Shown here piece by piece: positions 44,239 through 52,591 of a stretch of 64,000 nt of DNA. Position 1 is the stretch's first letter. Each line of letters opens with the position of its first letter. Below the pieces are notes generated by a model, which did not search any database, had not been told where the DNA came from, and worked only from the letters and a program-made list of their open reading frames with translations. Position numbers and translations under genes: made by a program. Origin of the DNA: Tamaricihabitans halophyticus (GTDB taxonomy: Bacteria > Actinomycetota > Actinomycetes > Mycobacteriales > Pseudonocardiaceae); the NCBI RefSeq assembly GCF_004340875.1, contig NZ_SLXQ01000010.1:173868-237867 (forward strand). The letters run 5' to 3'.

Positions 44239-47200
44239 GTGTCCCGAAAAGGGCGCGCGCGGCGCAGCCGCGAAGCTCGTGAGCAGGATCTGCTCGCGGG
44301 CGCTGGGGACGGTAGCCATTCCCATGCCGCCGAGGTGCGGTCAGCGAAGGCCGACCGCAAGTCCAGCGGAAACCGCCGCAACCGCAGGCTGCCTGGCGAG
44401 CAGACGATTCCGCAGTACACCCCGTCGATCGCGGCACGCAGTATCGACGGCCATCTGCTGCGCACCGGCACCGAGGTGTACGCCTGGTACCGGCTCGGTC
44501 CGCAGCGCTGGTCGTTCCGGTCGGACTCGCAGCGCCGCGACCTGGTCGCGGCCATCGCGGGCCAGTACGCCGAACTGCAAGGCCGCTGGATGCACCTGCG
44601 GGTGACCGCGCGCCCCTATCCGATTCGGATGTGGGCCGAGGCGCATGTGCACAACGCGATCGGCCGCCTGCCGGACGCGCCGGGCGCGTTGTCCTTCGAT
44701 GATTACCTGGTTGGTGAACAGCAGCAGCTGCTCGGGCGCTCGATGGCCGAGAAGGAGGTCTATCTCGGTGTCCAGGTACAAACCCGGCGAGTGATGGACC
44801 GGGCGGTGGAGCGGGCCGCGCCAGTACTGCGCAAGATCTTCCCGGAAGCCGTGGACGCGGAGCTGTCCGCACTGGACTCTGAGGTCGAGCACCTTGACCA
44901 GATCATCGGTAGCGCCGGGCTGGACGGCCGGCCGGCCACGGCCGAGGAAATGTCCTGGCTGATGCACCGCTCCTGCTCGCTCGGGCTACCCGCGCCACGT
45001 AACCTGCCGGCCGTACCGGGCGCGGCCTGGGAGCCGGAAGACCTGGCCAGTTTCACTGACGCGGCCGATTTCTACCACGAACCCTATGCGCCGACCGTCA
45101 CCGTGCGCGGGCGCACCGGTTCGAACGCCGGCGTCTCCCGCAGCGTCGCGGTGCTGACCGTGGGCCAGATGCACGGGCTACAGATCCCGGAGATCGACGA
45201 TCCCTGGGTGCAACACGCGGACCGGCTACCGAGTTCGGTGGAGTGGTCCGCGCGGATCTATGTGCGCAAACCGGAGGAAGTGCACGGCGAGCTGCAACGC
45301 CAGATGAACAAGGTGCGTTCGCAGGTCAAGCACTACACCGACGAGCATGGCCTGGAACCACCACAGTCGCTCGAACGGCAGGCCTCGCGCGTGCTGGAAA
45401 TCGACGACGAGATGACCTCGGGATTCACCGCGCTGGCCACGCGGGTGCGGTCCTGGTGGCGGATGGCCGTTTCGGCGCCAACCGAGCGCGAAGCGCTGCG
45501 GCTTGCCCAGCAGCTTCTCGACCTGTACAAGCCGAAGATCGCGATCGAGCATCCGGAGGCACAGTACGGCCTGGCGCGCGAGTTCATTCCGGGTGAACCG
45601 CTTGCCTCCGGTGCTTACCTGCGGCGCGGCTCGGTGGTCTGGGCGGCGTCCTCGGTGCCGACCGCCACGGCCGAGGTCGGTGACCGGCGCGGTGTGCTGC
45701 TCGGTGAGACCTGCACCGCGACCCGGCGCCCAGTGGCCTGGGACCCGTGGATGGCTCAGGAGATCAGGGATGGCTCCGGGCTGACCGCGATGGTCGCCGG
45801 GCTGGGTGGCGGTAAGTCCTTCCTCGGCGGCGGGCTGGTTTACAAGGCACTGCGGGCCGGGGCCTACTGGACGGTGCTCGACCCGTCCGGGCCACTCGCC
45901 CGACTGTGCGATCTGCCGGAACTGCGGCCGTTCGCACGTCCGATCAACCTGCTCAACGCGGAACCGGGCATTCTGAACCCGTACCGGGTGGTACCCGAAC
46001 CGCGGGTTGAGCACTTCATGGACGAGGACGATCCGGAACGCGCCTGGCGCAGGGAGAAGGCGCTGGTCGGGGCGACCAGGCGGCGGCTGGTGCTGGACGT
46101 GCTGACCGGTGTGCTGCCGTACGAGGTCGCGCGGTTGCCGCAGACCAGGATCGTGCTGCTGCGCGCGGTCCGCGCGGTGGGCGGTCGCGCCGATGCCGAC
46201 CCCGGGCAGGTTTTCGAGGCGCTGCGCAGGGACGCCAGCGAGCATCACGAGCACGCCGTGATCGTGGCCGACTTCCTGGACGAGATGCGCGAGCGGATGT
46301 CGCTGCTGATCCCCGAACGCGGCGCCGACCCGTACTCCGAATCGCGCGACGACCGGCTGACGGTGTTGACCATGGCTGGGCTGACGCTGCCGAAGGACGG
46401 GGTGGGCAGGGAACACTGGACCGACGCCGAGGCACTCGGCGTGGAGATGCTGAACCTGGCCGCGTGGCTGACCCAGCGTTCCGTATACGAGAAGCCGAAG
46501 GATCTGCGCAAGGGCGTGTGGATTGATGAGGCGTTCTTCCTTTCCGAGGTGCCGACCGGTCGGGTGCTGATGAACCGGTTCGCGCGAGACTCGCGAAAGT
46601 GGAACGTGCGGGTGCTGCTTTCCTCGCAGATTCCCGCGGACTTCCTCAAGATCCAAGGGTTTGTCTCGTTGCTCGACTCGGTGTTCGTCGGGCGGCTGGA
46701 TGACGAGGACGCCCAGTCCGACGCCCTGCGCCTGCTGAAGGTGCCGGTTGGGGTCGGCTATGAGCAGGTGGTGGCCAGCCTCGGCAGGCGGCCGGGGCCA
46801 CAACGGGGCGCGGTCGAGCGGGACAGGGAGCCGCGCCAGTTCATCTTCGCCGACGGTGCCGGTGGTGTGGAGCGCATCCGCGCCGACTTCTCCGGTGAAC
46901 ACCTCGAACATCTGCGGGGAGTGCTGGACACCACCCCGGATGCCCTGCGGGATTCGATCTTCCCGCCGCGCGGGCCAGCCGACGAGGACGCGCCAGCCGC
47001 GCTGGAGCCGGCAGAGACCGAACCGGACGACGTCGAGCAGTCCGGCGCCGTCGGCGAACTCGACCTTGGTTTCGATACCTCGACCGCGCGGCCGAAACGG
47101 CGGGCGGAGCCGCCGGCAGCGGGGCAAGGGGAGAGCGCGGAAGCTACGCAAGAAGGGGAGCCCAGCAGGCAGAGCGAGAACGGCTGGGGCTACCACCCTG

Positions 47201-47391
47201 CTCCCCGTGGTTCCTATGTGGACGACACGGACTTCGAATTGGCCGCCGAGCTGGAAATGGGGCTGACCGAGGAACAGGTGGCCAACGGTCAGGACGAGAT
47301 CGGAAACGGATACGGGTCGGAACCTGCCGCGGACCGGGCCGTCGGTCATGCCGCCGGCAAGGACAGGGAAGACGCGGCATGGGTGTCCTGA
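44239..47391 (+). CDS. VirB4/SCO6880-family type IV secretion ATPase
   Basis: A 1050-residue P-loop ATPase that would energise a type IV secretion machine at the inner face of the membrane. The N-terminal half (about residues 60-480) is the VirB4-like region; Walker A is AGLGGGKSF (Lys526), Walker B is VWIDEAFF (Asp763, Glu764), and LSSQIPADF is a motif III-like sensor. The C-terminus (from about residue 905) is an acidic low-complexity extension. GTG start at 44239, three bases after the PrgI stop. Its 3' end overlaps the next gene by 13 bp. No VirD4/TcpA-type coupling ATPase is visible nearby. Confidence 0.88.
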   Translation: MSRKGRARRSREAREQDLLAGAGDGSHSHAAEVRSAKADRKSSGNRRNRRLPGEQTIPQYTPSIAARSIDGHLLRTGTEVYAWYRLGPQRWSFRSDSQRRDLVAAIAGQYAELQGRWMHLRVTARPYPIRMWAEAHVHNAIGRLPDAPGALSFDDYLVGEQQQLLGRSMAEKEVYLGVQVQTRRVMDRAVERAAPVLRKIFPEAVDAELSALDSEVEHLDQIIGSAGLDGRPATAEEMSWLMHRSCSLGLPAPRNLPAVPGAAWEPEDLASFTDAADFYHEPYAPTVTVRGRTGSNAGVSRSVAVLTVGQMHGLQIPEIDDPWVQHADRLPSSVEWSARIYVRKPEEVHGELQRQMNKVRSQVKHYTDEHGLEPPQSLERQASRVLEIDDEMTSGFTALATRVRSWWRMAVSAPTEREALRLAQQLLDLYKPKIAIEHPEAQYGLAREFIPGEPLASGAYLRRGSVVWAASSVPTATAEVGDRRGVLLGETCTATRRPVAWDPWMAQEIRDGSGLTAMVAGLGGGKSFLGGGLVYKALRAGAYWTVLDPSGPLARLCDLPELRPFARPINLLNAEPGILNPYRVVPEPRVEHFMDEDDPERAWRREKALVGATRRRLVLDVLTGVLPYEVARLPQTRIVLLRAVRAVGGRADADPGQVFEALRRDASEHHEHAVIVADFLDEMRERMSLLIPERGADPYSESRDDRLTVLTMAGLTLPKDGVGREHWTDAEALGVEMLNLAAWLTQRSVYEKPKDLRKGVWIDEAFFLSEVPTGRVLMNRFARDSRKWNVRVLLSSQIPADFLKIQGFVSLLDSVFVGRLDDEDAQSDALRLLKVPVGVGYEQVVASLGRRPGPQRGAVERDREPRQFIFADGAGGVERIRADFSGEHLEHLRGVLDTTPDALRDSIFPPRGPADEDAPAALEPAETEPDDVEQSGAVGELDLGFDTSTARPKRRAEPPAAGQGESAEATQEGEPSRQSENGWGYHPAPRGSYVDDTDFELAAELEMGLTEEQVANGQDEIGNGYGSEPAADRAVGHAAGKDREDAAWVS

Positions 47392-49508
47392 CAACCATCA
47401 CGCTGCTGGCGGTGGTCGCCGTCGTGCTGCGCAGGGCAGCGCGACGGCGGGCGAAACCCAGCGTGCACCGCGCACGATCCGCACGCCGCCCGGTGCTGCT
47501 GCTGATCATCGGCATCATCGGGACCCAACTGACCCTCGCGCCGCCGGCCGTCGCACAGGATTGCGCTGAGGCGCCGAATCCGGAACGCCCAGGTACCGGT
47601 CTGGTTGGCGCGCTCGATCCGGCCGAAGGCAACGGCGAGGACGGATCCGCCTATATCGATTACGGCTATGCCGGCATGGTCTGGCATGTCTACGACGACA
47701 GCTGCATGCTGGCCTCGAGTATCACCGACCCCAGTTCCACGATGGACACCTGGGCCGGGAACCAGCTTTTCAACGTAGCCAAGACGATCGTCGGTGCTAC
47801 GAACTCGCTGCACTACACCGTGATGGAGGGCGGGTTGCTGAACCCGCTCTACGATGCCGTCGCCAGTGGCGCCGAGAAGGTGTACAGCAACGTCTTCATG
47901 CAGTTGTTCGGCATCGCCGCGCTGCTACTCGCGCTGCTCCTGTTCCGGCATATCTGGCGGGGTAATCTCCCCGCGATCAGTCGAAAGACCCTGTTTGCCC
48001 TTGCCGGCCTGTGGTTGGCTGCGTCCTCGTTCACACTGCTGCGTTACTACGACGAGATCGACCGCGCGATCGTGCAGGGCACGACGAATATCCAGGCGGG
48101 GTTCGTCGAGGACTCCAACGACCGGTTGACCAGAGATATCCTACCCACGAACCTGCACAACAGGGTTGTCTACGACAACTGGCTGCGTGGCGAGTTCGGC
48201 GCGCCGGACGCGCCGCAGGCCGAGGAGCACGGGCGCGACCTGCTGGACGCGCAGGCCTATACCTGGGCCGAGGTGCGCAACGGCGACGACGCCGACCAGG
48301 CGGTAATGGACGGTAAGAAAGAGGACTACAAGCAGATCGCCGGCCAGCTAGGGCCCGCGACCGGGTATTTCACCGGTGAGGACGGCAGCAGAACCGGCGC
48401 GGGCTTCCTCGCCATGTTCCAGTCCTTTGTGTACTCGCTGTTCCAGCTGTTCGCGAAGGCCGTGGTGCTGTTCGCCCAAGTGATGGTGCGGCTGCTGACC
48501 TTGGCCGCGCCGCTGATCGGCCTTGTCGCGTTGCTGCATCACGACATTCTGCGCAAGGTCGGCCGGATCGCCGGGGCGGTGGTGCTCAACCTTGTGGTGC
48601 TTTCCGTGCTCGCTGGTATCCACGCATTGTTGCTACAGGCAATCTTCGCCGCGTCCGGGGCGCTGTCGCTGCTCACCCAGATGGCGCTGGCGGCGATCGT
48701 GACGATCGTATTCTTCATGGTTGGCCGACCGATGCGCCGAATGTGGCAGATGGTGGAGCTGTCCGTCGGGGCGATGGGCTCGGCCTTGCCTAATGCGGGC
48801 CAGGGCTTGTTCTCCCGGTTCCGCAGGCGGGGTAAGGATTCCGCGCCCACACCGCAGGACGAGTTCTGGAACGGTGTGCGCGGCAGTGATGACACCGAGC
48901 AGGCCAGCGGTCCTGCTGGCCGGGGTCGGCGCGTGCGCCCGGAGGCAAGCAACCCGGTGACGGTCAGCGCCCAGCGAATGGATGACACGACGGGCCGGCC
49001 GCTGCGTCCGGACGGCCGGGCCACGGTACTGCCGAACACCGGGACCTATGGTGCCGCGGCGCTGCCGGCGGCCGGTCGACATCGGGCGGCCGCGGACCAT
49101 CTGGTGCCGGGCACCGCGCAGAGCGGTGAAACCGGAGCGACGGTCAACCGGGTGAGCCAGCCGAGCCGTCGAGTGGACACGGTCCCGGTGTCCGATCGCA
49201 GCTGGGACCGCGATGACGATCCGGTCATCGTGCCGTCCAGACTCGCCGCCGAGGCACCCGCGCAGCCGGTACGTGACGGGCAGGTTCCGGCCTACGCGAA
49301 CGCGAGCCCGGACCGGCCGGTCGCGGCAGCCGCGCCGTCGACGCCGACGCCGAGGGCCGAGCCGGCCATGCAGCCCCGGCCGCCACGGGTGCCGATGCGC
49401 AGGGCTGATCCGGAAGTCGTCGCCGGGCGGCCGGCAACAGTGGTGTACCGGCCGTCTCGTGGCCTGGAAGTGCGCGATGAGCGCGATACCGACGCGATCA
49501 TGCGATAG
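47379..49508 (+). CDS. VirB6/TrbL-like polytopic membrane protein
   Basis: A 709-residue protein. Two N-terminal hydrophobic helices (residues 4-17, and LLLIIGIIGTQLTLAPPAVA) precede an exported domain with DCAEAPNPERP, then helices near FMQLFGIAALLLALLLF, LFALAGLWLAASSFTLL, the block AVVLFAQVMVRLLTLAAPLI, GAVVLNLVVLSVLAGIHALL and LAAIVTIVFFMVGRPMRRMW. A Pro/Arg-rich cytoplasmic tail of about 225 residues follows. This fits the channel component (VirB6/TrbL) of Gram-positive systems. It overlaps the ATPase gene by 13 bp. Confidence 0.78.
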   Translation: MGVLTTITLLAVVAVVLRRAARRRAKPSVHRARSARRPVLLLIIGIIGTQLTLAPPAVAQDCAEAPNPERPGTGLVGALDPAEGNGEDGSAYIDYGYAGMVWHVYDDSCMLASSITDPSSTMDTWAGNQLFNVAKTIVGATNSLHYTVMEGGLLNPLYDAVASGAEKVYSNVFMQLFGIAALLLALLLFRHIWRGNLPAISRKTLFALAGLWLAASSFTLLRYYDEIDRAIVQGTTNIQAGFVEDSNDRLTRDILPTNLHNRVVYDNWLRGEFGAPDAPQAEEHGRDLLDAQAYTWAEVRNGDDADQAVMDGKKEDYKQIAGQLGPATGYFTGEDGSRTGAGFLAMFQSFVYSLFQLFAKAVVLFAQVMVRLLTLAAPLIGLVALLHHDILRKVGRIAGAVVLNLVVLSVLAGIHALLLQAIFAASGALSLLTQMALAAIVTIVFFMVGRPMRRMWQMVELSVGAMGSALPNAGQGLFSRFRRRGKDSAPTPQDEFWNGVRGSDDTEQASGPAGRGRRVRPEASNPVTVSAQRMDDTTGRPLRPDGRATVLPNTGTYGAAALPAAGRHRAAADHLVPGTAQSGETGATVNRVSQPSRRVDTVPVSDRSWDRDDDPVIVPSRLAAEAPAQPVRDGQVPAYANASPDRPVAAAAPSTPTPRAEPAMQPRPPRVPMRRADPEVVAGRPATVVYRPSRGLEVRDERDTDAIMR

Positions 49509-49522
49509 AGCGAGGGAGTGCC

Positions 49523-50140
49523 GTGCCGATTCGAACCAGCCGCGGGCGCGCTGCCGTATACCGGCGGTTGTGGGGGTGGCCGTTGCGCTCGCCCGCGCAT
49601 CTGGTCGGCATGGTGGTTCTGGTGCTCGCCCTGATCACCGCGATCGGCATACTCGTCCCCCGGCTGGTTGGCGGCGATTCGACCGGGCCGGGCGCGGGGG
49701 ACCCGAACCAGCCCGCGTATGTCTATTCCTCGCCGGAGGATTCCGCGTCGGGTAGCGGCCAGCCGGCTGGTTCAGGAAGCCCGCAGCCAACCCGATTGAC
49801 GGGTCCACTCGAGACGCCGCAGAAGGCGCCGCCGAACCCGAAGGCATTGCAGACGGCGAAGAACTGGGCGGATGCCTGGGTGCAGCATAGGGACGGCATG
49901 ACCAACAGGGAGTGGCTGGACGGGTTGCGCCCGTACACCACCCAGGAGTATCTGCCCGTGATGTCCAGTGTGGACCCGAGGAACCTGCCGGCGAACCGGA
50001 TTACCGGTGAACCGGAGGCGGTCGAGTCCTACACCAGTTCGGCTGAGGTCGATGTGCCAACCGACGGCCCGGTACTGCGCATCTCCGTCGTGCAGACCGG
50101 CCAGGGTTGGCGTGTCGCCGGGTACGAGGAGGGGTCGTGA
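49523..50140 (+). CDS. VirB8/TcpC-like bitopic protein
   Basis: A 205-residue protein with a basic N-terminus, one transmembrane helix (LVGMVVLVLALITAIGILVP, about residues 30-50), a flexible Ser/Gly/Pro linker, and an extracytoplasmic NTF2-like domain (LQTAKNWADAWVQHRDGMTN, LDGLRPYTTQEYLPVMSSVD, VLRISVVQTGQGWRVAGYEE). This is the architecture of VirB8/TcpC scaffold proteins. GTG start at 49523, 14 bp after the VirB6-like stop. Confidence 0.72.
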   Translation: MPIRTSRGRAAVYRRLWGWPLRSPAHLVGMVVLVLALITAIGILVPRLVGGDSTGPGAGDPNQPAYVYSSPEDSASGSGQPAGSGSPQPTRLTGPLETPQKAPPNPKALQTAKNWADAWVQHRDGMTNREWLDGLRPYTTQEYLPVMSSVDPRNLPANRITGEPEAVESYTSSAEVDVPTDGPVLRISVVQTGQGWRVAGYEEGS

Positions 50141-50141
50141 T

Positions 50142-51137
50142 ATGCGGCGCGGCGTCGGCCTTGGCATCATCATCGTCGCACTCTGCGGAGTCGTGCTCGC
50201 GGTTGGCGCGTTCACCACGATCATCGCCGCGAGCAATGCGGGCGGGCAAACCTCGGACATGTCCTGCGAGGCCGTGGTTGGTCCAACGGACCCGGGACAG
50301 CCGGGCGCCGGGGCGCAGGATGCCGCGCAGCTCGATCCGGAACAGCGGGAAATCGTCTCGCTGATCGTCTCGATAGGTAAGGAGCGGGAACTTTCCCCGC
50401 GTGCCTGGCAGGTGGCCATTCAGGCCGGGATGACCGAATCAGGTCTGCGCAATCTGAACTACGGTGACCGCGACTCGCTCGGCATCTTCCAGATGCGCCC
50501 CTCGATGGGCTGGGGCACGGTCGCGCAGGTCACCGATCCGCCCTATCAGGTCAACAAGTTCTATGACGTTCTGGAGGAGCTGCCCGACTGGAAGTCGATG
50601 CGGCCGGGCGATGCCGCGCAGGCCGTGGAGCGTTCGGCCTTCCCTGATCGGTACCACGAGTGGGAGCCGATGGCCGTGCACCTGCTCGGCAATATCGGGG
50701 ATATCGAGGACCCGGCCGGTTGCGGCCCTGGCGCGGGTAACCGGCTACCGGCACCAACCGAGGCGGCCGGCGCGGCGATCGAGTTCGCGCTGCGCGAGCA
50801 GGGCAAGCCCTATGTGTGGGGCGCTACCGGTCCGGACTCCTACGACTGCTCCGGGCTGTTGCTGCGTGCCTACGAGGCCGCGGGCGTCACGATCCCGCGG
50901 GTGTCCCGTGATCAGTTCAACGGCGGGGCGATGTTGCCGGTGAAGGAAGCGCAACCTGGTGATCTGGTGTTCTGGGCCAGCGACACGTCGAACCCCGCGA
51001 CGATTCACCACGTCGCGATGTACCTGGGGAACGGCAAGATCGTCGAGGCTCAGCAGTCTGGGGTCCCGGTGCACACCAGGGACTTCAACTGGGATGAGGA
51101 CGGGCTGATGGCCGAGGCGGTTCGGCCGGGTGTGTGA
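50142..51137 (+). CDS. Bifunctional lysozyme-like / NlpC-P60 peptidoglycan hydrolase
   Basis: A 331-residue membrane-anchored wall hydrolase. An N-terminal helix (GVGLGIIIVALCGVVLAVGA) is followed by a lysozyme-like domain (QAGMTESGLRNLNYGDRDSL, Glu99 the likely acid; GIFQMRPSMGWG) and a C-terminal NlpC/P60 domain with Cys236 (YDCSGLL), His in TIHHVAMYLG and the third polar residue after it. It is the VirB1-like subunit that opens the wall for the secretion channel. ATG at 50142, preceded by GAGGAGGGG and starting two bases past the preceding stop. Confidence 0.92.
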   Translation: MRRGVGLGIIIVALCGVVLAVGAFTTIIAASNAGGQTSDMSCEAVVGPTDPGQPGAGAQDAAQLDPEQREIVSLIVSIGKERELSPRAWQVAIQAGMTESGLRNLNYGDRDSLGIFQMRPSMGWGTVAQVTDPPYQVNKFYDVLEELPDWKSMRPGDAAQAVERSAFPDRYHEWEPMAVHLLGNIGDIEDPAGCGPGAGNRLPAPTEAAGAAIEFALREQGKPYVWGATGPDSYDCSGLLLRAYEAAGVTIPRVSRDQFNGGAMLPVKEAQPGDLVFWASDTSNPATIHHVAMYLGNGKIVEAQQSGVPVHTRDFNWDEDGLMAEAVRPGV

Positions 51138-51161
51138 GCAGCGAGTCAAGGTCGGGTTGAG

Positions 51162-51740
51162 GTGAGTGTCGTGCGCAGGAAACGTGCCAAGGCGGCGGAG
51201 CCGAGTGCGCTCAGTGAGCAGATGCCGGAACCAAGTAGGTATGCCTCGGCGCCGTTACCGCGGCCGGCTGGCCCGCCTGCGTCCAGTACGCCGCTGCGAG
51301 ATTACCTGTCGGTCACCACGATTGGCGTGAGCGACGGTTACGCGGTGCTGCCCCGTTCGCTGGTGGAGTCCATGCCGCTGCCCTGGCAGCAGCAGATGGC
51401 GCACCTGCTTGCCCAGTTTCACCAGACACACCAGCATCTGTCCTGGCCGACCTATCGGGTGGTGCCGTCCCGCTACGAACGGTTGGTGGATCTCGACGAG
51501 GACCAGCTCGCCGAAGTCGGCTGTATGGTTGAGATTGATACCGACGGCGAGCTCGTCTACCGCGAACGAGGTGGTCGCCGGATCGACGAACCGGAGAACA
51601 CCATGGTGCTGGTTTCCTGCCTGGACCCGATTCCCAGCGAGCACGCGAACGCCACAGATCGGACTCCGCCGAGTGGTATTCCGCAGCCGCAGCAGGCGCC
51701 GGGTATGCCGGGCGGGCAGGCGCCGGGAGTGGGGCGGTGA
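51162..51740 (+). CDS. Hypothetical protein of the secretion operon (192 aa)
   Basis: GTG start at 51162. A basic/Pro-rich N-terminus (residues 1-45), a folded centre (YLSVTTIGVSDGYAVLPRSL, WQQQMAHLLAQFHQTHQHLS, YRVVPSRYERLVDLDEDQLA) and a Pro/Gly/Gln tail. No signal peptide or transmembrane helix, so cytosolic. No family recognised. Position within the operon suggests it is a component or regulator of the apparatus. Confidence 0.7.
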   Translation: MSVVRRKRAKAAEPSALSEQMPEPSRYASAPLPRPAGPPASSTPLRDYLSVTTIGVSDGYAVLPRSLVESMPLPWQQQMAHLLAQFHQTHQHLSWPTYRVVPSRYERLVDLDEDQLAEVGCMVEIDTDGELVYRERGGRRIDEPENTMVLVSCLDPIPSEHANATDRTPPSGIPQPQQAPGMPGGQAPGVGR

Positions 51741-51746
51741 GCAGCG

Positions 51747-52028
51747 ATGAGCCTGTTTGGGCGGCGGTCGAAGTCCGCTGAGCCCGACCTCAACTGGTAC
51801 TACTGCGTGCGCCACGCTCGGCCGGAGCGTGGTGATCAGCTGTGCAAGGCGATCGATCGGCTTGGCCCATATCCGGACGAGGAGACCGCGTGGCACGCGC
51901 TGGAGATCGCGAAGGCACGCACCGAAGTCGAGGACGCCAGGGACGCCGCGGAGGCCGACGATACCGAGCAGCCCGGTACCGCTGGAGGTAACCACTGGAA
52001 CCGGCCGGAAGGGCGGGACTGGTCCTGA
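51747..52028 (+). CDS. Hypothetical protein of the secretion operon (93 aa)
   Basis: ATG at 51747, six bases after the previous stop. Short basic N-terminus, then DLNWYYCVRHARPERGDQLC and DRLGPYPDEETAWHALEIAK, with a charged tail. No transmembrane helix. It looks like a small soluble SPOR-like or adaptor domain, but this is uncertain. It is the last clear gene of the operon before the DUF4326 gene. Confidence 0.7.
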   Translation: MSLFGRRSKSAEPDLNWYYCVRHARPERGDQLCKAIDRLGPYPDEETAWHALEIAKARTEVEDARDAAEADDTEQPGTAGGNHWNRPEGRDWS

Positions 52029-52111
52029 CGACCCCGCTGCCCGCCGAGGCGCGGGATTGGACGGTAGCCGAGCGCACGCTGGCTGAACGGTTATTCGCCG
52101 GGCACTGCGTC

Positions 52112-52432
52112 GTGGTGAACGTGCGTAAGGCCGGGCCGCATCGGCGGCTGGTGCCCTGGCTGGTCGCGGCTGGGCTGCTGCGCTACGTCGGCCACGCGGG
52201 TAATCGACATGCCTGGCCGGAATCGGACTTCGCCAACCCGTTCGTACGCGAGGCGCGCACGGACCGCGCGGCCATGCTCACGCGCTACCGCGCCTATCTC
52301 GCCGGACAACCGGCACTACTCGACCGGTTGCGCGCCGGCGAGTTCGCCGGGCTGGCGCTGGGTTGTTGGTGCGCACCCGAACCGTGCCATGCGGAGATCC
52401 TCGCCGAGTACACCGAGCATCGCCAACCTTAA
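52112..52432 (+). CDS. DUF4326 domain protein
   Basis: 106 residues from GTG 52112; the domain begins at VVNVRKAGPHRR and contains WPESDFANPFVREARTDRAA and LGCWCAPEPCHAEIL (CWCxPxxCH motif), typical of DUF4326. Coding-like codon use with GC-rich third positions continues upstream to 52025, where CTG overlaps the TGA of the previous gene; no ATG, GTG or TTG is in frame there, so a CTG start adding 29 residues is possible. The stop codon TAA is part of a dispersed 25-bp repeat. Function of the family unknown. Confidence 0.82.
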   Translation: MVNVRKAGPHRRLVPWLVAAGLLRYVGHAGNRHAWPESDFANPFVREARTDRAAMLTRYRAYLAGQPALLDRLRAGEFAGLALGCWCAPEPCHAEILAEYTEHRQP

Positions 52433-52445
52433 AGAACGCGATTAC
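52421..52445 (-). repeat. Dispersed 25-bp repeat, copy 4
   Basis: Read on the minus strand: GTAATCGCGTTCTTTAAG followed by GTTGGCG; three changes from copy 1. Its TAA on the plus strand (52430-52432) is the stop codon of the DUF4326 gene. This copy is not at a convergent junction: the next gene also runs rightward. Confidence 0.85.
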
Positions 52446-52451
52446 GGAATG

Positions 52452-52476
52452 TCGCCGAGCCCGCCGCGCTCGGCGA
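52452..52476 (+). terminator. Strong hairpin after the secretion/DUF4326 genes
   Basis: TCGCCGAGC (52452-52460) and GCTCGGCGA (52468-52476) make a perfect 9-bp GC-rich stem with a 7-nt loop, 19 bp after the DUF4326 stop. No T tract; typical of actinobacterial terminators. It probably ends the operon. Confidence 0.65.
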
Positions 52477-52591
52477 TCCCGCGCTGGCGCTGAACCACGA
52501 CACGAAGGGCAGCACGGTGAACCTGGTCGGCGAGGCTGCCGGCACGGCTGAAATGCTGTCCGTGGATCCGCTGTCGACCTGGAGAAAGATC

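Noticed and set aside
45226..47394. A 722-residue open frame on the minus strand opposite the VirB4-like ATPase
   Set aside because: Mirror of strong coding on the plus strand in high-GC DNA; the translation shows no domain and is rich in Arg, Pro and His.
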